A stretch of 40,801 bases of DNA from Chloroflexota bacterium (GTDB taxonomy: Bacteria; Chloroflexota; Dehalococcoidia; E44-bin15): the NCBI GenBank assembly GCA_030626475.1, contig DAOUOW010000006.1, positions 1-40,801 on the forward strand. Reading direction: 5' to 3'. A program made the position numbers and the translations under genes. Below the pieces are notes generated by a model. The model searched no databases. It was not told the DNA's origin and saw nothing but the letters and a program-made list of their open reading frames with translations. Shown in pieces: positions 14,810 to 23,608 of the stretch (positions are counted from its first letter, which is position 1; each line of letters begins with the position of its first letter).

Positions 14810-16726
14810 GTGGCAGTTAATGCTCGGCAACGAACCCTGAAGGCTTTTGAAAAGATTAGAGCTCACGCGGTCTCACAGTGGGAAGCACTAAAACAAAGCC
14901 AGGAGCCGCGCATCCTCATCGGCACCGCCACCTGCGGCAGGGCAGCCGGCGCCCTCGATGTGGTGAAAGCCTTCCAAGATGAGCTGGCACAGCAAGACAT
15001 CAAGGCTAAAGTGACCGAGGTTGGGTGCATGGGGTATTGCTACGCCGAGCCAATGGTCATCATAGAAAAGCCGGGCTGGCCCCCTATTTGCTACGGCTAT
15101 GTCACCCCCGGAATTGCATCGCGGCTGGTGCAGGACTTCATCATCGGCGATGACCCCTGCCTCGAATTCATCCTCGGTGCCCTAGAGGAAAATGAACTTG
15201 TCCCCACCATATTTGATCACCCCCGGTTCAAGTATGAAACCCGCATCCTGCTTAAGAACTGTGGCTTTATCGACCCCGAGGACATAAACCAATCCATCGC
15301 CAACGGTGGCTATAGCGGGCTGGCTAAGGCCTTGGGCATGAAGCCGCAAAGGGTGATCGATGAGGTAAAAAAGTCAGCGCTCAGGGGTCGTGGCGGAGCC
15401 GGGTTTCCCACGGGAGAGAAGTGGCAGATATGCCGCGAGGTGGCAGGGGAGCCAAAATACGTCATCTGCAATGCCGATGAGGGAGACCCCGGCGCCTTTA
15501 TGGACCGAGCCATCCTTGAGAGCGACCCACAATCGGTTATCGAAGGGATGACCATCGCTGCCTATGCCATTGGCGCTGCTCACGGCTATGTCTACGTTCG
15601 CACAGAGTATCCCCTGGCCGTGGAGCGCGCCCATACCGCCATCAACCAAGCCGAAGGCTCAGGGCTGCTCGGCGATAACATCCTGGGCAGCGATTTCAGC
15701 TTCCACATCGAAGTGATGAGAGGTTCTGGAGCCTTTGTCTGCGGCGAGGAGACAGCGATGATGAGGTCGATAGAGGGCAGGCGGGGCATGCCCCATCATC
15801 GCCCCCCCTTCCCCGCCACCCACGGCCTATGGGGCAAGCCAACCGTGATCAATAATGTCAAGACCTTCGCCTGCGTGCCCCAGATTATCCAGCGTGGAAA
15901 CCAGTGGTTCGCTTCCATCGGCAGCGATGGCAGCAAAGGCACCGCGATTTTCGCCCTGGCAGGCAAGGTGTTAAACACAGGCCTAGTAGAGGTTCCCATG
16001 GGCACCACCCTGCGCCAGCTCATCTTTGAGGTCGGAGGCGGAATTCCGAAGGGTAAGCGTTTCAAAGCGGTGCAAATCGGAGGCCCATCGGGGGGCTGCC
16101 TGCCTGAAAGCTTGCTCGATACCCCCATCGATTTCACCTCGCTCACCGAGGCCGGGGCGATGATGGGCTCCGGCGGTATGGTGGTCATGGATGAGGACAA
16201 CTGCATGGTGGATGCTGCTCTCTACTTCCTGGACTTCACCTGCAAGGAATCCTGCGGCAAATGCACCATGTGCCGGCTGGGAACCAAGCAGATGCTAGAC
16301 ATACTGGAGGACATCACTAAAGGTCAAGGAAAGATAGAGGAAATCGACCTGCTGGTTGAACTAGGCCAAGATATGAAAAAAGGCTCGCTCTGCGGCTTGG
16401 GCAGGACGGCGCCAAACCCCATTCTCACCACCATCCGCTATTTCCGCGACGAATATGAGGCCCACATCCTCGAGAAGCGCTGCCCGGCGCTAGCCTGCGA
16501 AGAGCTTATCGCTTACTACATCCTGCCCGAAAAATGCGAACGGTCCTGCGATGCCTGTGTCGGCAGCTGCTCCGTGGAGGCAATATACACCGGGAAGAGA
16601 AGGATAAAGGTCATCGATCAAGAGAAATGCGTCAAGTGCGGAACCTGCCTTGAATCCTGTCCCCCGCAATACGATGCAGTTATAAGATTGTCGCCTCCCA
16701 GCCTGGTGCCGCCTTCAAAGAAATAA
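14810..16726 (+). CDS. nuoF: NuoF-like NAD(H)-binding FMN/Fe-S subunit (HydB/HndC type)
   Basis: 638 aa from GTG 14810, longer than complex I NuoF because it has extra domains at both ends. In order: an N-terminal thioredoxin-like domain (residues about 34-110) with Cys in TATCGRAAG and VGCMGYCYAEP; the FMN/NADH domain with GRGGAGFPTGEKW (193-205) and NADEGDPGAF (221-230); an SLBB domain; an NADH_4Fe-4S domain with ESCGKCTMCRLG and a later Cys in SLCGLG; and a C-terminal bacterial ferredoxin pair, CERSCDACVGSC and CVKCGTCLESC. This is the electron-input architecture of bifurcating hydrogenases and NAD-dependent formate dehydrogenases. The next gene starts 1 nt after its stop. Confidence 0.9.
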   Translation: MAVNARQRTLKAFEKIRAHAVSQWEALKQSQEPRILIGTATCGRAAGALDVVKAFQDELAQQDIKAKVTEVGCMGYCYAEPMVIIEKPGWPPICYGYVTPGIASRLVQDFIIGDDPCLEFILGALEENELVPTIFDHPRFKYETRILLKNCGFIDPEDINQSIANGGYSGLAKALGMKPQRVIDEVKKSALRGRGGAGFPTGEKWQICREVAGEPKYVICNADEGDPGAFMDRAILESDPQSVIEGMTIAAYAIGAAHGYVYVRTEYPLAVERAHTAINQAEGSGLLGDNILGSDFSFHIEVMRGSGAFVCGEETAMMRSIEGRRGMPHHRPPFPATHGLWGKPTVINNVKTFACVPQIIQRGNQWFASIGSDGSKGTAIFALAGKVLNTGLVEVPMGTTLRQLIFEVGGGIPKGKRFKAVQIGGPSGGCLPESLLDTPIDFTSLTEAGAMMGSGGMVVMDEDNCMVDAALYFLDFTCKESCGKCTMCRLGTKQMLDILEDITKGQGKIEEIDLLVELGQDMKKGSLCGLGRTAPNPILTTIRYFRDEYEAHILEKRCPALACEELIAYYILPEKCERSCDACVGSCSVEAIYTGKRRIKVIDQEKCVKCGTCLESCPPQYDAVIRLSPPSLVPPSKK

Positions 16727-16727
16727 A

Positions 16728-19334
16728 ATGGATACCGTTAATCTAACCATAGACGGAATACCCATCAAAGCTCGAAAAAGCGAAAAGGTGCTGTGGGCGG
16801 CGCTGGATAATGGCATCTACATCCCTAACCTTTGTGCCATTCGCCGTGCCGAGGAGCCCCACGCTGGCTGCCGACTTTGCTTCGTTGACATCGAAGGGCG
16901 ACCCGATCCTGTGACCGCCTGCACCGAGTCGGTGTCTGAGGGGATGGTGGTTCACACCGATACACCCGAGGTCAAGCGGCTGCGCCGCACTGCCGCCGAG
17001 CTACTCATTGCCGTTGAGTGCCCCGACTGCCGAACATGTACCAAGAACCGCCACTGCGAGCTGCAGAGGGTGGCGGCACACGCGAGGGTTAAGCTCAAGC
17101 CGCAGCGCTTGAGAAAAAGCCCCAAGTCCCTGGCCATAGACTCCAGCAATCCTTTCTTTATCCTTGACCCCAATAAATGCATTCTGTGCGGCAAATGTGT
17201 CTGGGTTTGCAGTGAAATCGTAGGTGCCGATGCTATCAACTTCACCTCTCGCGGCTTCGACGCTACGCCTATGTTTGATGAAAGCTGTGAGTCCGATGGG
17301 GAGTGCGTTGCCATCTGCCCCGTGGGTGCCCTGGTAGAGAAGGACCTCAGGTGGCCCAAGCAGGAGGTGAAGACCATTTGCCCCTACTGTGCCGTGGGCT
17401 GTGGCATATATCTTGGACTGGACAACGGCGCTATCGTGAGTGTCCGCGGCGATGAAGAAAACCTGGTGAATAGGGGCAGCCTGTGCGCCAGGGGTCGTTT
17501 CGGCATCACCGAGTTTGTTCACCACCCAGATCGCCTCACCACACCCCTAGTGAAGAAGGGAAGGGGATTTGTGGAGATATCCTGGGAGGAGGCCATCGAA
17601 CTTGTTGCCCAGAGATTAGCCCAATATAAGGGCGAAAAATTCGGCCTCATCTCCTCGGTCAAGGGCACCAACGAGGACAACTATATCCTTCAGAAATTTG
17701 CCCGCGTCGTGATGGGCAGCAACAACATCGACAGTAGCGCTCGCCTCCGCGATGCCCCAACCATCGTAGCCCTGGACCAAAGCTTTGGCGCCGGCGCTAT
17801 GTCCAACCCCATGGATGACATCGAGAGTGCGGCATGCATCTTTGCCATCGGAACCAACCCCACATCCTCTCACCCCATCCTGGGGCAGCGGATAAGGCGG
17901 GCGGCAAGAAATGGAGCCACACTCATCATCGCTAACCCCAGAGAGATTGATCTCTGCCGCCACGCCAGCCTGTGGCTCAGAAATCGCCCCGGAAGCGACC
18001 TCGCCCTGCTCATGGGCATGATGCGCATTATTGTCGATGAAGGGCTGGCTGACCTGTCCTTTATTGAGGCGCAATGTGAGAATTTTGATGCCCTAAAAGA
18101 GTCGTTATCCCAATTCGACCTGAAGCTTGCGGAGGAGGTCAGCGGCGTATCCCAGCAACTGATAACGGATGCAGCACACACCTACGCCGGGCTTAAACCG
18201 GCCACCATTCTCTTTGGCTCTGGGCTCACTCAGCACATACACGGCACCGAAAATGTTTACGCCCTCGCCAACTTGGCCATGCTCACAGGAAACATCGGCC
18301 AAGCCTCAAGCGGGGTGAACCCCCTCAAAGGGGACAGCAACGCTCAGGGTGCCTCTGACATGGGAGTTTTGCCCGATCTCCTTCCCGGCTATCAGCCGCT
18401 CAGCGACCCCAATATCAGAAAGAAATTCGAGGCTGCCTGGGGCTGTCCCCTGAACCCTGACCCAGGGCTGAGTCTTGGCGAAATGCTGGAGGCTGCCGAT
18501 GAAGGGAAAGTAAAGGCGCTCTATATTGTGGGTGCTGACCCGGCGCTGGACATGGCCAACATAAAGCAGGTTCGTCAGGCGCTGAAGAGACTAAAATTCC
18601 TCGTGGTTCAGGATATTTTCCTCACCCAAACTGCGCGCCTGGCTGATTTGGTGTTGCCGGCAGCGAGCTTCGCCGAGAAGGATGGAACCTTCACCAATAC
18701 CGAGCGCAGGGTGCAGCTGGTGCGGCAGGCTATCGAGCCCATAGGTGATTCCAGACCCGATTGGCAGATTGCGTGCCAGATTGCCCAGAAGATGGGGGGC
18801 AGGGGGTTCGATTTCGAGCACCCGTCCCAAATTATGGACGAGATCGTCCGCCTTGATCCCAGCTATGGTGGCATCTCTCATGAGCGCCTGGAGGATAGAG
18901 GAATACACCTCCACGCCGAGACCTTCACCCGAGGAAAAGGCCACTTTATGCCTTTAGTTTATCAACCACCAGCGGAGGTACCCGATGATGAGTATCCCCT
19001 GATGCTCACCATTGAGCGCAGCCTGTATCACCAGGGCAACATGAGCCGAAAAGTGAAAGGGCTTAACACACTGCGGCCCGAGGAGCTGGTGGAGATCAAT
19101 CCCCTGGATGCTGCCAATCTCGGGGTTGCCGATGGTGAATTGGTGCGGGTAATCTCACGGCGGGGTGAGGTCAAGGTCAAAGCAAAGATAACAGAGGCTT
19201 CACTTTCGGGGATAGTATGCATGAGCTCGAACTTCGCCGAGAAGCCGGTGAACCTGCTCACCAATTCAATGCTGGATCCATCGTCCAAAACCCCTGAACT
19301 GAAGGTATCTGCGGTAAGAATAGAAAAAATCTGA
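16728..19334 (+). CDS. FdhA/NuoG-like molybdopterin oxidoreductase lacking the formate dehydrogenase catalytic residues
   Basis: 868 aa. Domains in order: [2Fe-2S] ferredoxin (C36, C48, C51, C65); a Cys-rich box (C98, C101, C104, C110) where the usual His ligand is not seen; a ferredoxin domain with C151/C154/C157/C161 and then C187-x2-D190-x2-C193-x3-C197, where Asp replaces one Cys; a molybdopterin Fe4S4 domain (C218, C221, C225, C253); the bis-MGD domain; and a C-terminal dinucleotide-binding domain. Where formate dehydrogenases have Sec/Cys-His (ARxU/C-H-xPT), this protein has R341-D342 (SSARLRDAPT); the codon is CGC, so there is no Sec. Annotation pipelines will probably call it formate dehydrogenase alpha, but that activity is doubtful. 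It may be an electron-transfer subunit or act on another substrate. Confidence 0.85.
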   Translation: MDTVNLTIDGIPIKARKSEKVLWAALDNGIYIPNLCAIRRAEEPHAGCRLCFVDIEGRPDPVTACTESVSEGMVVHTDTPEVKRLRRTAAELLIAVECPDCRTCTKNRHCELQRVAAHARVKLKPQRLRKSPKSLAIDSSNPFFILDPNKCILCGKCVWVCSEIVGADAINFTSRGFDATPMFDESCESDGECVAICPVGALVEKDLRWPKQEVKTICPYCAVGCGIYLGLDNGAIVSVRGDEENLVNRGSLCARGRFGITEFVHHPDRLTTPLVKKGRGFVEISWEEAIELVAQRLAQYKGEKFGLISSVKGTNEDNYILQKFARVVMGSNNIDSSARLRDAPTIVALDQSFGAGAMSNPMDDIESAACIFAIGTNPTSSHPILGQRIRRAARNGATLIIANPREIDLCRHASLWLRNRPGSDLALLMGMMRIIVDEGLADLSFIEAQCENFDALKESLSQFDLKLAEEVSGVSQQLITDAAHTYAGLKPATILFGSGLTQHIHGTENVYALANLAMLTGNIGQASSGVNPLKGDSNAQGASDMGVLPDLLPGYQPLSDPNIRKKFEAAWGCPLNPDPGLSLGEMLEAADEGKVKALYIVGADPALDMANIKQVRQALKRLKFLVVQDIFLTQTARLADLVLPAASFAEKDGTFTNTERRVQLVRQAIEPIGDSRPDWQIACQIAQKMGGRGFDFEHPSQIMDEIVRLDPSYGGISHERLEDRGIHLHAETFTRGKGHFMPLVYQPPAEVPDDEYPLMLTIERSLYHQGNMSRKVKGLNTLRPEELVEINPLDAANLGVADGELVRVISRRGEVKVKAKITEASLSGIVCMSSNFAEKPVNLLTNSMLDPSSKTPELKVSAVRIEKI

Positions 19335-19350
19335 GAGGGAGGGACAACCT

Positions 19351-20331
19351 TTGCAGTGGAAGACCAGGGTAACAGAGCTTCTGGGCTGCGAATACCCCAT
19401 AATTCAAGGAGCGTTTGGCGGCTTTGGAACCTCAGCCATTGCTGCCCCTGTTTCCGCAGCCGGGGGATTCGGCATCATCACTGCTGGAGCGCTACGTACC
19501 CCAGAAAGGCTGCGGCAGGATATCGCCAAAGCTCGCTCGATGACCGATAAACCCTTCGGAGTAAACCTTTCAATAGGGATATGCCCCCATATCGACGAGA
19601 TGAGGGAGGTGGCTATCGAAGAAAGGGTGCCAGTGATTTTCACCGCCGCCTATCGAGCCGATGACCATGGGAAGAGGGTGCAGCAGGCTGGGCTTAAGTG
19701 GGTTCATAAGGTAGCCACTATCAAGCACGCTCTGGCCGCAGAGCGCCAGCGGGCAGATGCTGTGGTCATCGTTGGGCTGGAAGGCGCAGGATTTAAGAAC
19801 ATCACCCAACTCCCGACCCTCATCACCATCACCACAGCGGTCAGGCTGCTGCGGATACCGGTGATTGCCGCTGGGGGCATCGGAGACGCCCGTGGGTTCC
19901 TGGCAGCATTGGGCATGGGCGCTGAGGGCATCTATATGGGCACCAGCTTCATGGCGACCAAGGAATGCCCCATCTCCGACCGCTATAAGCAGGCCTTGGT
20001 GGCGGCCCAGCCCTGGGATCCTGAATACCGCGACCGTGCCCTCGCCCCTCCTCGGCCTGAGGAATACCAGAGAGTGATGCGGGAGAGAGAATCATTGCCT
20101 CTGGGGCAATGGCTAATGAATCTGGAAAGAGTGCTTCTCAAAGAGACCCCGGACACTCCCATTGATTGGGAAAGCGACTATCAGGAATGGGATCCTGAGG
20201 TGGCGCTGAGAATAAGCGGGGGTTCGCTAGCAGTGGGCGTTATCGATAAAGTGGTTACCGCCAAGGAGCTCATCGACAGCATAATAGGGGAGGCGGAAAA
20301 AATTCTCTCCAGCGGTGGTTGTATCAGCTAG
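19351..20331 (+). CDS. Nitronate monooxygenase / FabK-like FMN protein, copy 3
   Basis: 326 aa from TTG 19351, which follows GAGGGAGG at good spacing. N-terminus QWKTRVTELLGCEYPIIQGAFGGFG, then AAGGFGIITAGAL, DKPFGVNLSIG, GLEGAGFKNI at the substrate loop, and VIAAGGIGDARGFLAALGMGAEGIYMGTSFM for FMN binding. It lies 16 nt after the FdhA/NuoG-like stop, so it is probably in the same operon, unlike copies 1 and 2. The C-terminal part (PIDWESDYQEWDPEVALRISGGSLAVG) differs from the other copies, suggesting a distinct substrate. Its 3' end overlaps the convergent ROK gene by 8 bp. Confidence 0.87.
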   Translation: MQWKTRVTELLGCEYPIIQGAFGGFGTSAIAAPVSAAGGFGIITAGALRTPERLRQDIAKARSMTDKPFGVNLSIGICPHIDEMREVAIEERVPVIFTAAYRADDHGKRVQQAGLKWVHKVATIKHALAAERQRADAVVIVGLEGAGFKNITQLPTLITITTAVRLLRIPVIAAGGIGDARGFLAALGMGAEGIYMGTSFMATKECPISDRYKQALVAAQPWDPEYRDRALAPPRPEEYQRVMRERESLPLGQWLMNLERVLLKETPDTPIDWESDYQEWDPEVALRISGGSLAVGVIDKVVTAKELIDSIIGEAEKILSSGGCIS

Positions 20332-21322
20332 AAGGTCTTGACATCTTCTCCAGTACCAGAGCTACAGCACCCAAAACACCAGCATCAGTCCCCAGCCGGG
20401 CTAACTCAATGCGCACAGCCCGGGCTGGCAGCTCAAAGGCGCGCTCCTTGACCACCTCCGCCGCCGGGGCTAAAAGTAGCTGGCCCATCTGAGATACTCC
20501 GCCCCCGATCAAGATGAGCTCAGGGTTGAAGATATTGACCAGGTTGACCAGACCCACCCCCAGATAGTAGCCAGTGAGCCGGATCAAGTCGCTGGCTAAT
20601 CTATCGCCCTGCTCAGCAGCCAAGAAGACGGTCTCGGCGCTTACCTTGTTGAGATCGCCGTCAGCAAAGCTCAAAATGGTGGTTTGAGCCCCGGCCTCGA
20701 TCTGTCTCACCGCTGCTGCGGTCAGGGCCGTCCCCGAGGCGAAAGCCTCCCAGCAGCCGATGTTGCCACACTTACAGCGAGGTCCCTGGACATCGATGAT
20801 CATGTGTCCTATCTCGCCAGCCGCGCCCGATATGCCATGATAAAGCTGGCCATTGACTATTATCCCGCCGCCGATCCCTGTGCCCAAGCCGACATAAATG
20901 AGATTATCAATGCCTACCCCTGCCCCAAAGCAATGCTCGCCCAAGGCAGCGACATTAGTATCGTTATCCAAGTAGATAGGAAAGCCGAATTCCCGCTGAA
21001 TGATATCTCTTAGCGGGACATTGACCCAACCAGGGAGGTTTGGAGCGGCGGTAATCACGCCGCTGGCGGCCTCACAGACACCGGCAGCGCCAATCCCGAT
21101 GCCGGCAATGTCAGCTGGCGATGTCACTCGGGGGGAGGCCATCACCTGTTTGATAGACTGAATGACCCGCGCTATGACTTCCTCGGGCCCCTGCTCAGCG
21201 CAGGTATCCCTATCGTCGCGGGCCTTAATGTTGGCCTTAGCGTCCGCCGCAATAGCACTGATCTTGCTCCCACCGAGATCAACCCCCAAAATCAATTGCC
21301 CCTGCTTATTTGAAGACTTCAT
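20324..21322 (-). CDS. ROK-family sugar kinase (glucokinase-like)
   Basis: 332 aa. Bacterial ROK glucokinases phosphorylate glucose or related hexoses with ATP in the cytoplasm. Seen here: N-terminal phosphate loop GVDLGGSKISA, the catalytic-region Asp in YLDNDTNVAALGE, the GLGTGIGGGIIVNGQLYHG segment, and the ROK zinc signature GHMIIDVQGPRCKCGNIGCWEAFASG with its three clustered Cys plus His. There is no N-terminal helix-turn-helix, so it is a kinase and not a ROK repressor. GAGGAGGT precedes ATG 21322. It stands alone on the minus strand. Specificity for glucose is inferred from family, not proven. Confidence 0.9.
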   Translation of the reverse strand: MKSSNKQGQLILGVDLGGSKISAIAADAKANIKARDDRDTCAEQGPEEVIARVIQSIKQVMASPRVTSPADIAGIGIGAAGVCEAASGVITAAPNLPGWVNVPLRDIIQREFGFPIYLDNDTNVAALGEHCFGAGVGIDNLIYVGLGTGIGGGIIVNGQLYHGISGAAGEIGHMIIDVQGPRCKCGNIGCWEAFASGTALTAAAVRQIEAGAQTTILSFADGDLNKVSAETVFLAAEQGDRLASDLIRLTGYYLGVGLVNLVNIFNPELILIGGGVSQMGQLLLAPAAEVVKERAFELPARAVRIELARLGTDAGVLGAVALVLEKMSRPSS

Positions 21323-21499
21323 ATAACCTCCTCAATGAGTCCATACCTCTAGATGTGGCACAGAACATAAGTATAATACATGGGTAGCTGGTTAATCCAG
21401 TTCCAGGGGAGAAGTATAGGTGATGTTGCTCGACAGGGCAAGTTGAAGGTGCTGACTCAGGACTGAAGAGGCCTGATCAAGGTCAGTTAAAGTTCGAAA

Positions 21500-22735
21500 T
21501 TAGAGGAGTTCTTTCTCGCTGAGTTCTACAGCGCGCTGGAGCTCGGCCTCAAGCTGCGGCGGCAGACCCTCGATGTCAACGCTTAAGAATCCCCTGACGA
21601 TGGCGGCTATCGCCTGGTCACGAGAAAGCCCCCGCGCCATAAGGTACTCTATCTCCTCCTCAGCGATCTTCCCCACCGCAGCCTCGTGAGATAGGTCCAC
21701 CCCCTCTACCAATCCCTCAAGCTCAGGGATGGCGTGAATGCTTCCCTTCTCTGACAGGATCAGCCCCCGACATTCCAGATGCCCCTTGACCGGCGCAACT
21801 TGCCCCACCAAGTGACCGCGAGCGATGATGGTGCCCCCGGTGGTAATCGCCCGTGCCACAACCTCAGTCCTGCTTCCCCTGGCGGCGAGGATCACCCGAG
21901 AACCGACATCCATTATTGTGCCTGGAGGGGCAACGAGCACGCTGTTGAACCGCACCAAGGCATTCTCCCCAACACATTGCGCCGTAGGGTACATCTGCAA
22001 GGTGCGCACCGGCTTGAGGCAGATATAATTGCTTAAGAACACGCCGCCTTCCTCAACAATTATCCCGCTGCGAGGGCGCACCGCCATCTTGGGCGCCCAA
22101 TTGTGGATCATGGTGAAGGTCAGCTTAGCCCCCTTCTTGACATAGAACTCCGAAATGCCGATGTGAAGGCCCTCCTGCTCAATCGGTGCGGTGGCACAGC
22201 CGGTGATGATATGAAGCTCCGAGCCCTCCTCAGCAATGATCAGGTTATGCACGTTCTGAGCTAAACCATGCTGGGAGAGGTAAAGACAGGCCTGAATCGG
22301 CTGGATAGCCTTTACCCCAGGAAGTGCCCTTATGAAATAGCCATGAGTCTGATGGAGCTCCGCCTGGGCAGTGAATTTATCGGCGTCAACAGCTACCGCT
22401 CGCCACCAGTAATCCTTGAGCCAGGGATATTCCTCCAGGGCCGTGACGGTGCTCATCACCTCCAGTCCATCCTGCCCCGCTTTGCTATGAACCACCGAGT
22501 GGTCTACCTGGAGGAAGGTGCCCGACCGCTGGGAAGCGTCATCCAGTACCACCCCCGTCTCCAGCATGCGCTGCTTGGTTTCCAGCGGGAGGCGAGAGGG
22601 GTCATCTTGATAGGGATGCTCCTCCGCCACCTGGGAGTAGGCATCGAGATCGATGTCATCCCCCAGAGGAGCGGCCTTTTCCCGTGCCTTTTCCGCCTTC
22701 TCCCTGGCTGCTTTAGATCTCGTTATTTCTGACAT
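21500..22735 (-). CDS. SufB/SufD-family Fe-S cluster scaffold protein
   Basis: 411 aa from ATG 22735, chosen because GAGGGG is 8 nt upstream; the ORF track begins three codons earlier at GTG. The protein has the right-handed beta-helix body of SufB/SufD proteins. The conserved C-terminal part contains HLECRGLILSEKGSIHAIPELEG and DLSHEAAVGKIAEEEIEYLMARGL, equivalent to the SufB region carrying the assembly Cys and the conserved His-Glu. It lacks the long N-terminal region of E. coli SufB. Paired with SufC alone it resembles the minimal two-gene SUF (SmsCB-like) system of archaea and anaerobic bacteria. It overlaps sufC by 13 nt, indicating tight coupling. No SufS or SufU is in the window. Confidence 0.9.
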   Translation of the reverse strand: MSEITRSKAAREKAEKAREKAAPLGDDIDLDAYSQVAEEHPYQDDPSRLPLETKQRMLETGVVLDDASQRSGTFLQVDHSVVHSKAGQDGLEVMSTVTALEEYPWLKDYWWRAVAVDADKFTAQAELHQTHGYFIRALPGVKAIQPIQACLYLSQHGLAQNVHNLIIAEEGSELHIITGCATAPIEQEGLHIGISEFYVKKGAKLTFTMIHNWAPKMAVRPRSGIIVEEGGVFLSNYICLKPVRTLQMYPTAQCVGENALVRFNSVLVAPPGTIMDVGSRVILAARGSRTEVVARAITTGGTIIARGHLVGQVAPVKGHLECRGLILSEKGSIHAIPELEGLVEGVDLSHEAAVGKIAEEEIEYLMARGLSRDQAIAAIVRGFLSVDIEGLPPQLEAELQRAVELSEKELL

Positions 22736-23454
22736 ACTGCGCACCCCTCATAGCCATGACTCTTTATGCTGACCAAAATCTCCCTCGGATTCCCGCGACA
22801 CCAAATGCCGCCATAGAGAAGGACACAAGCCCTATCGGCATCGACATAATCCAGGATGTGTCCGGTGTGGGTGATGAGCAAGCCAGAGTTGGTTCTACTG
22901 CGTAGCCGATCCTTCTGCAAAAGCTCGTTGATCATCTCCCCGACCAAAGAAATGTTGACCAGATCGACCCCTGAATCGGGCTCATCGAGGAGGACGAACT
23001 CCGGGCTCTGGGCCATCAGTTGCAGAAGCTCAGAGCGCTTGACCTCGCCGCCGGAAAACCCATAATTCACCTCGCGATCCAGGATCTCAACCATATTTGC
23101 CTTCTGAGCCAGTTGCTCGATGACAGCACCATCTTCCCTGCCGCCGAGGCAAGCCCGCACTATCTCCCTCATCTTCACGCCTCGCACCACCGGGGGGCGC
23201 TGAAAGAGGATGCCAATGCCCATCTTAGCCCGTTCATCCACAGGCAGCTGGGTTATATCCTGGCCCTTGAAAACAATCCTGCCTCTGGTCACTCGATAGC
23301 GGGGTAAGCCCATAATCGCCATCAGCAGCGTAGTCTTGCCGCTGCCGTTGGGACCGAAGAGAACAAGGGTCTCACCAATGTCGACGTTGAAGCTAATGTC
23401 ATGAACTATCTCCTTGCCTTCTACTTCCACAGTCAGGTCTTCAACTTCTAACAT
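22723..23454 (-). CDS. sufC: Fe-S cluster assembly ATPase SufC
   Basis: 243 aa from ATG 23454 (MLEVEDLTVEVEGKEIVHDISF), preceded by GGAGGTGGGG; the ORF-track start is 21 codons too early. ABC ATPase of the SUF system. Walker A is FGPNGSGKTTLL, the signature FSGGEVKRSELLQL, Walker B FVLLDEPDSGVDLV, and the family-specific DSGVD and DYVDADRACVLLYGG are present. It powers conformational changes of the SufB/D scaffold during Fe-S assembly. It overlaps the downstream scaffold gene and is divergent from cysK, across a 154-nt intergenic region. Closeness to the sulfide/cysteine genes fits sulfur supply for cluster building. Confidence 0.94.
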   Translation of the reverse strand: MLEVEDLTVEVEGKEIVHDISFNVDIGETLVLFGPNGSGKTTLLMAIMGLPRYRVTRGRIVFKGQDITQLPVDERAKMGIGILFQRPPVVRGVKMREIVRACLGGREDGAVIEQLAQKANMVEILDREVNYGFSGGEVKRSELLQLMAQSPEFVLLDEPDSGVDLVNISLVGEMINELLQKDRLRSRTNSGLLITHTGHILDYVDADRACVLLYGGIWCRGNPREILVSIKSHGYEGCAVCQK

Positions 23455-23547
23455 ATCCCCACCTCCAACAAAGATTAGCCTAACCAGCGCCGATTGTAAT
23501 TGTAATTCCTCCTCCATCTTTATGCAATGTCCTGAAGGGGATAGCCC

Positions 23548-23576
23548 TTGGCAAAGTTGCTATTATGTGGTATTTT
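23548..23576 (+). promoter_or_regulatory. Putative promoter of the cysK-cysE-homocysteine operon
   Basis: TTGGCA (23548-23553), 17-nt spacer, TATTTT (23571-23576), about 33 nt upstream of the cysK ATG. No T-box or SAM riboswitch pattern was recognised in the short leader. Confidence 0.45.
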
Positions 23577-23608
23577 GGCTAGGATAACTCAATATATCGG
23601 GAGTGCAA

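Noticed and set aside
17748-17753. Possible selenocysteine codon in the formate dehydrogenase-like gene
   Set aside because: The codons at the expected site are CGC GAT (Arg-Asp); no in-frame TGA is present.
21361-21380. TATAAT on the plus strand upstream of the ROK gene
   Set aside because: No plus-strand gene follows and no good -35 exists; the minus-strand equivalent (TATTAT) also lacks a -35.
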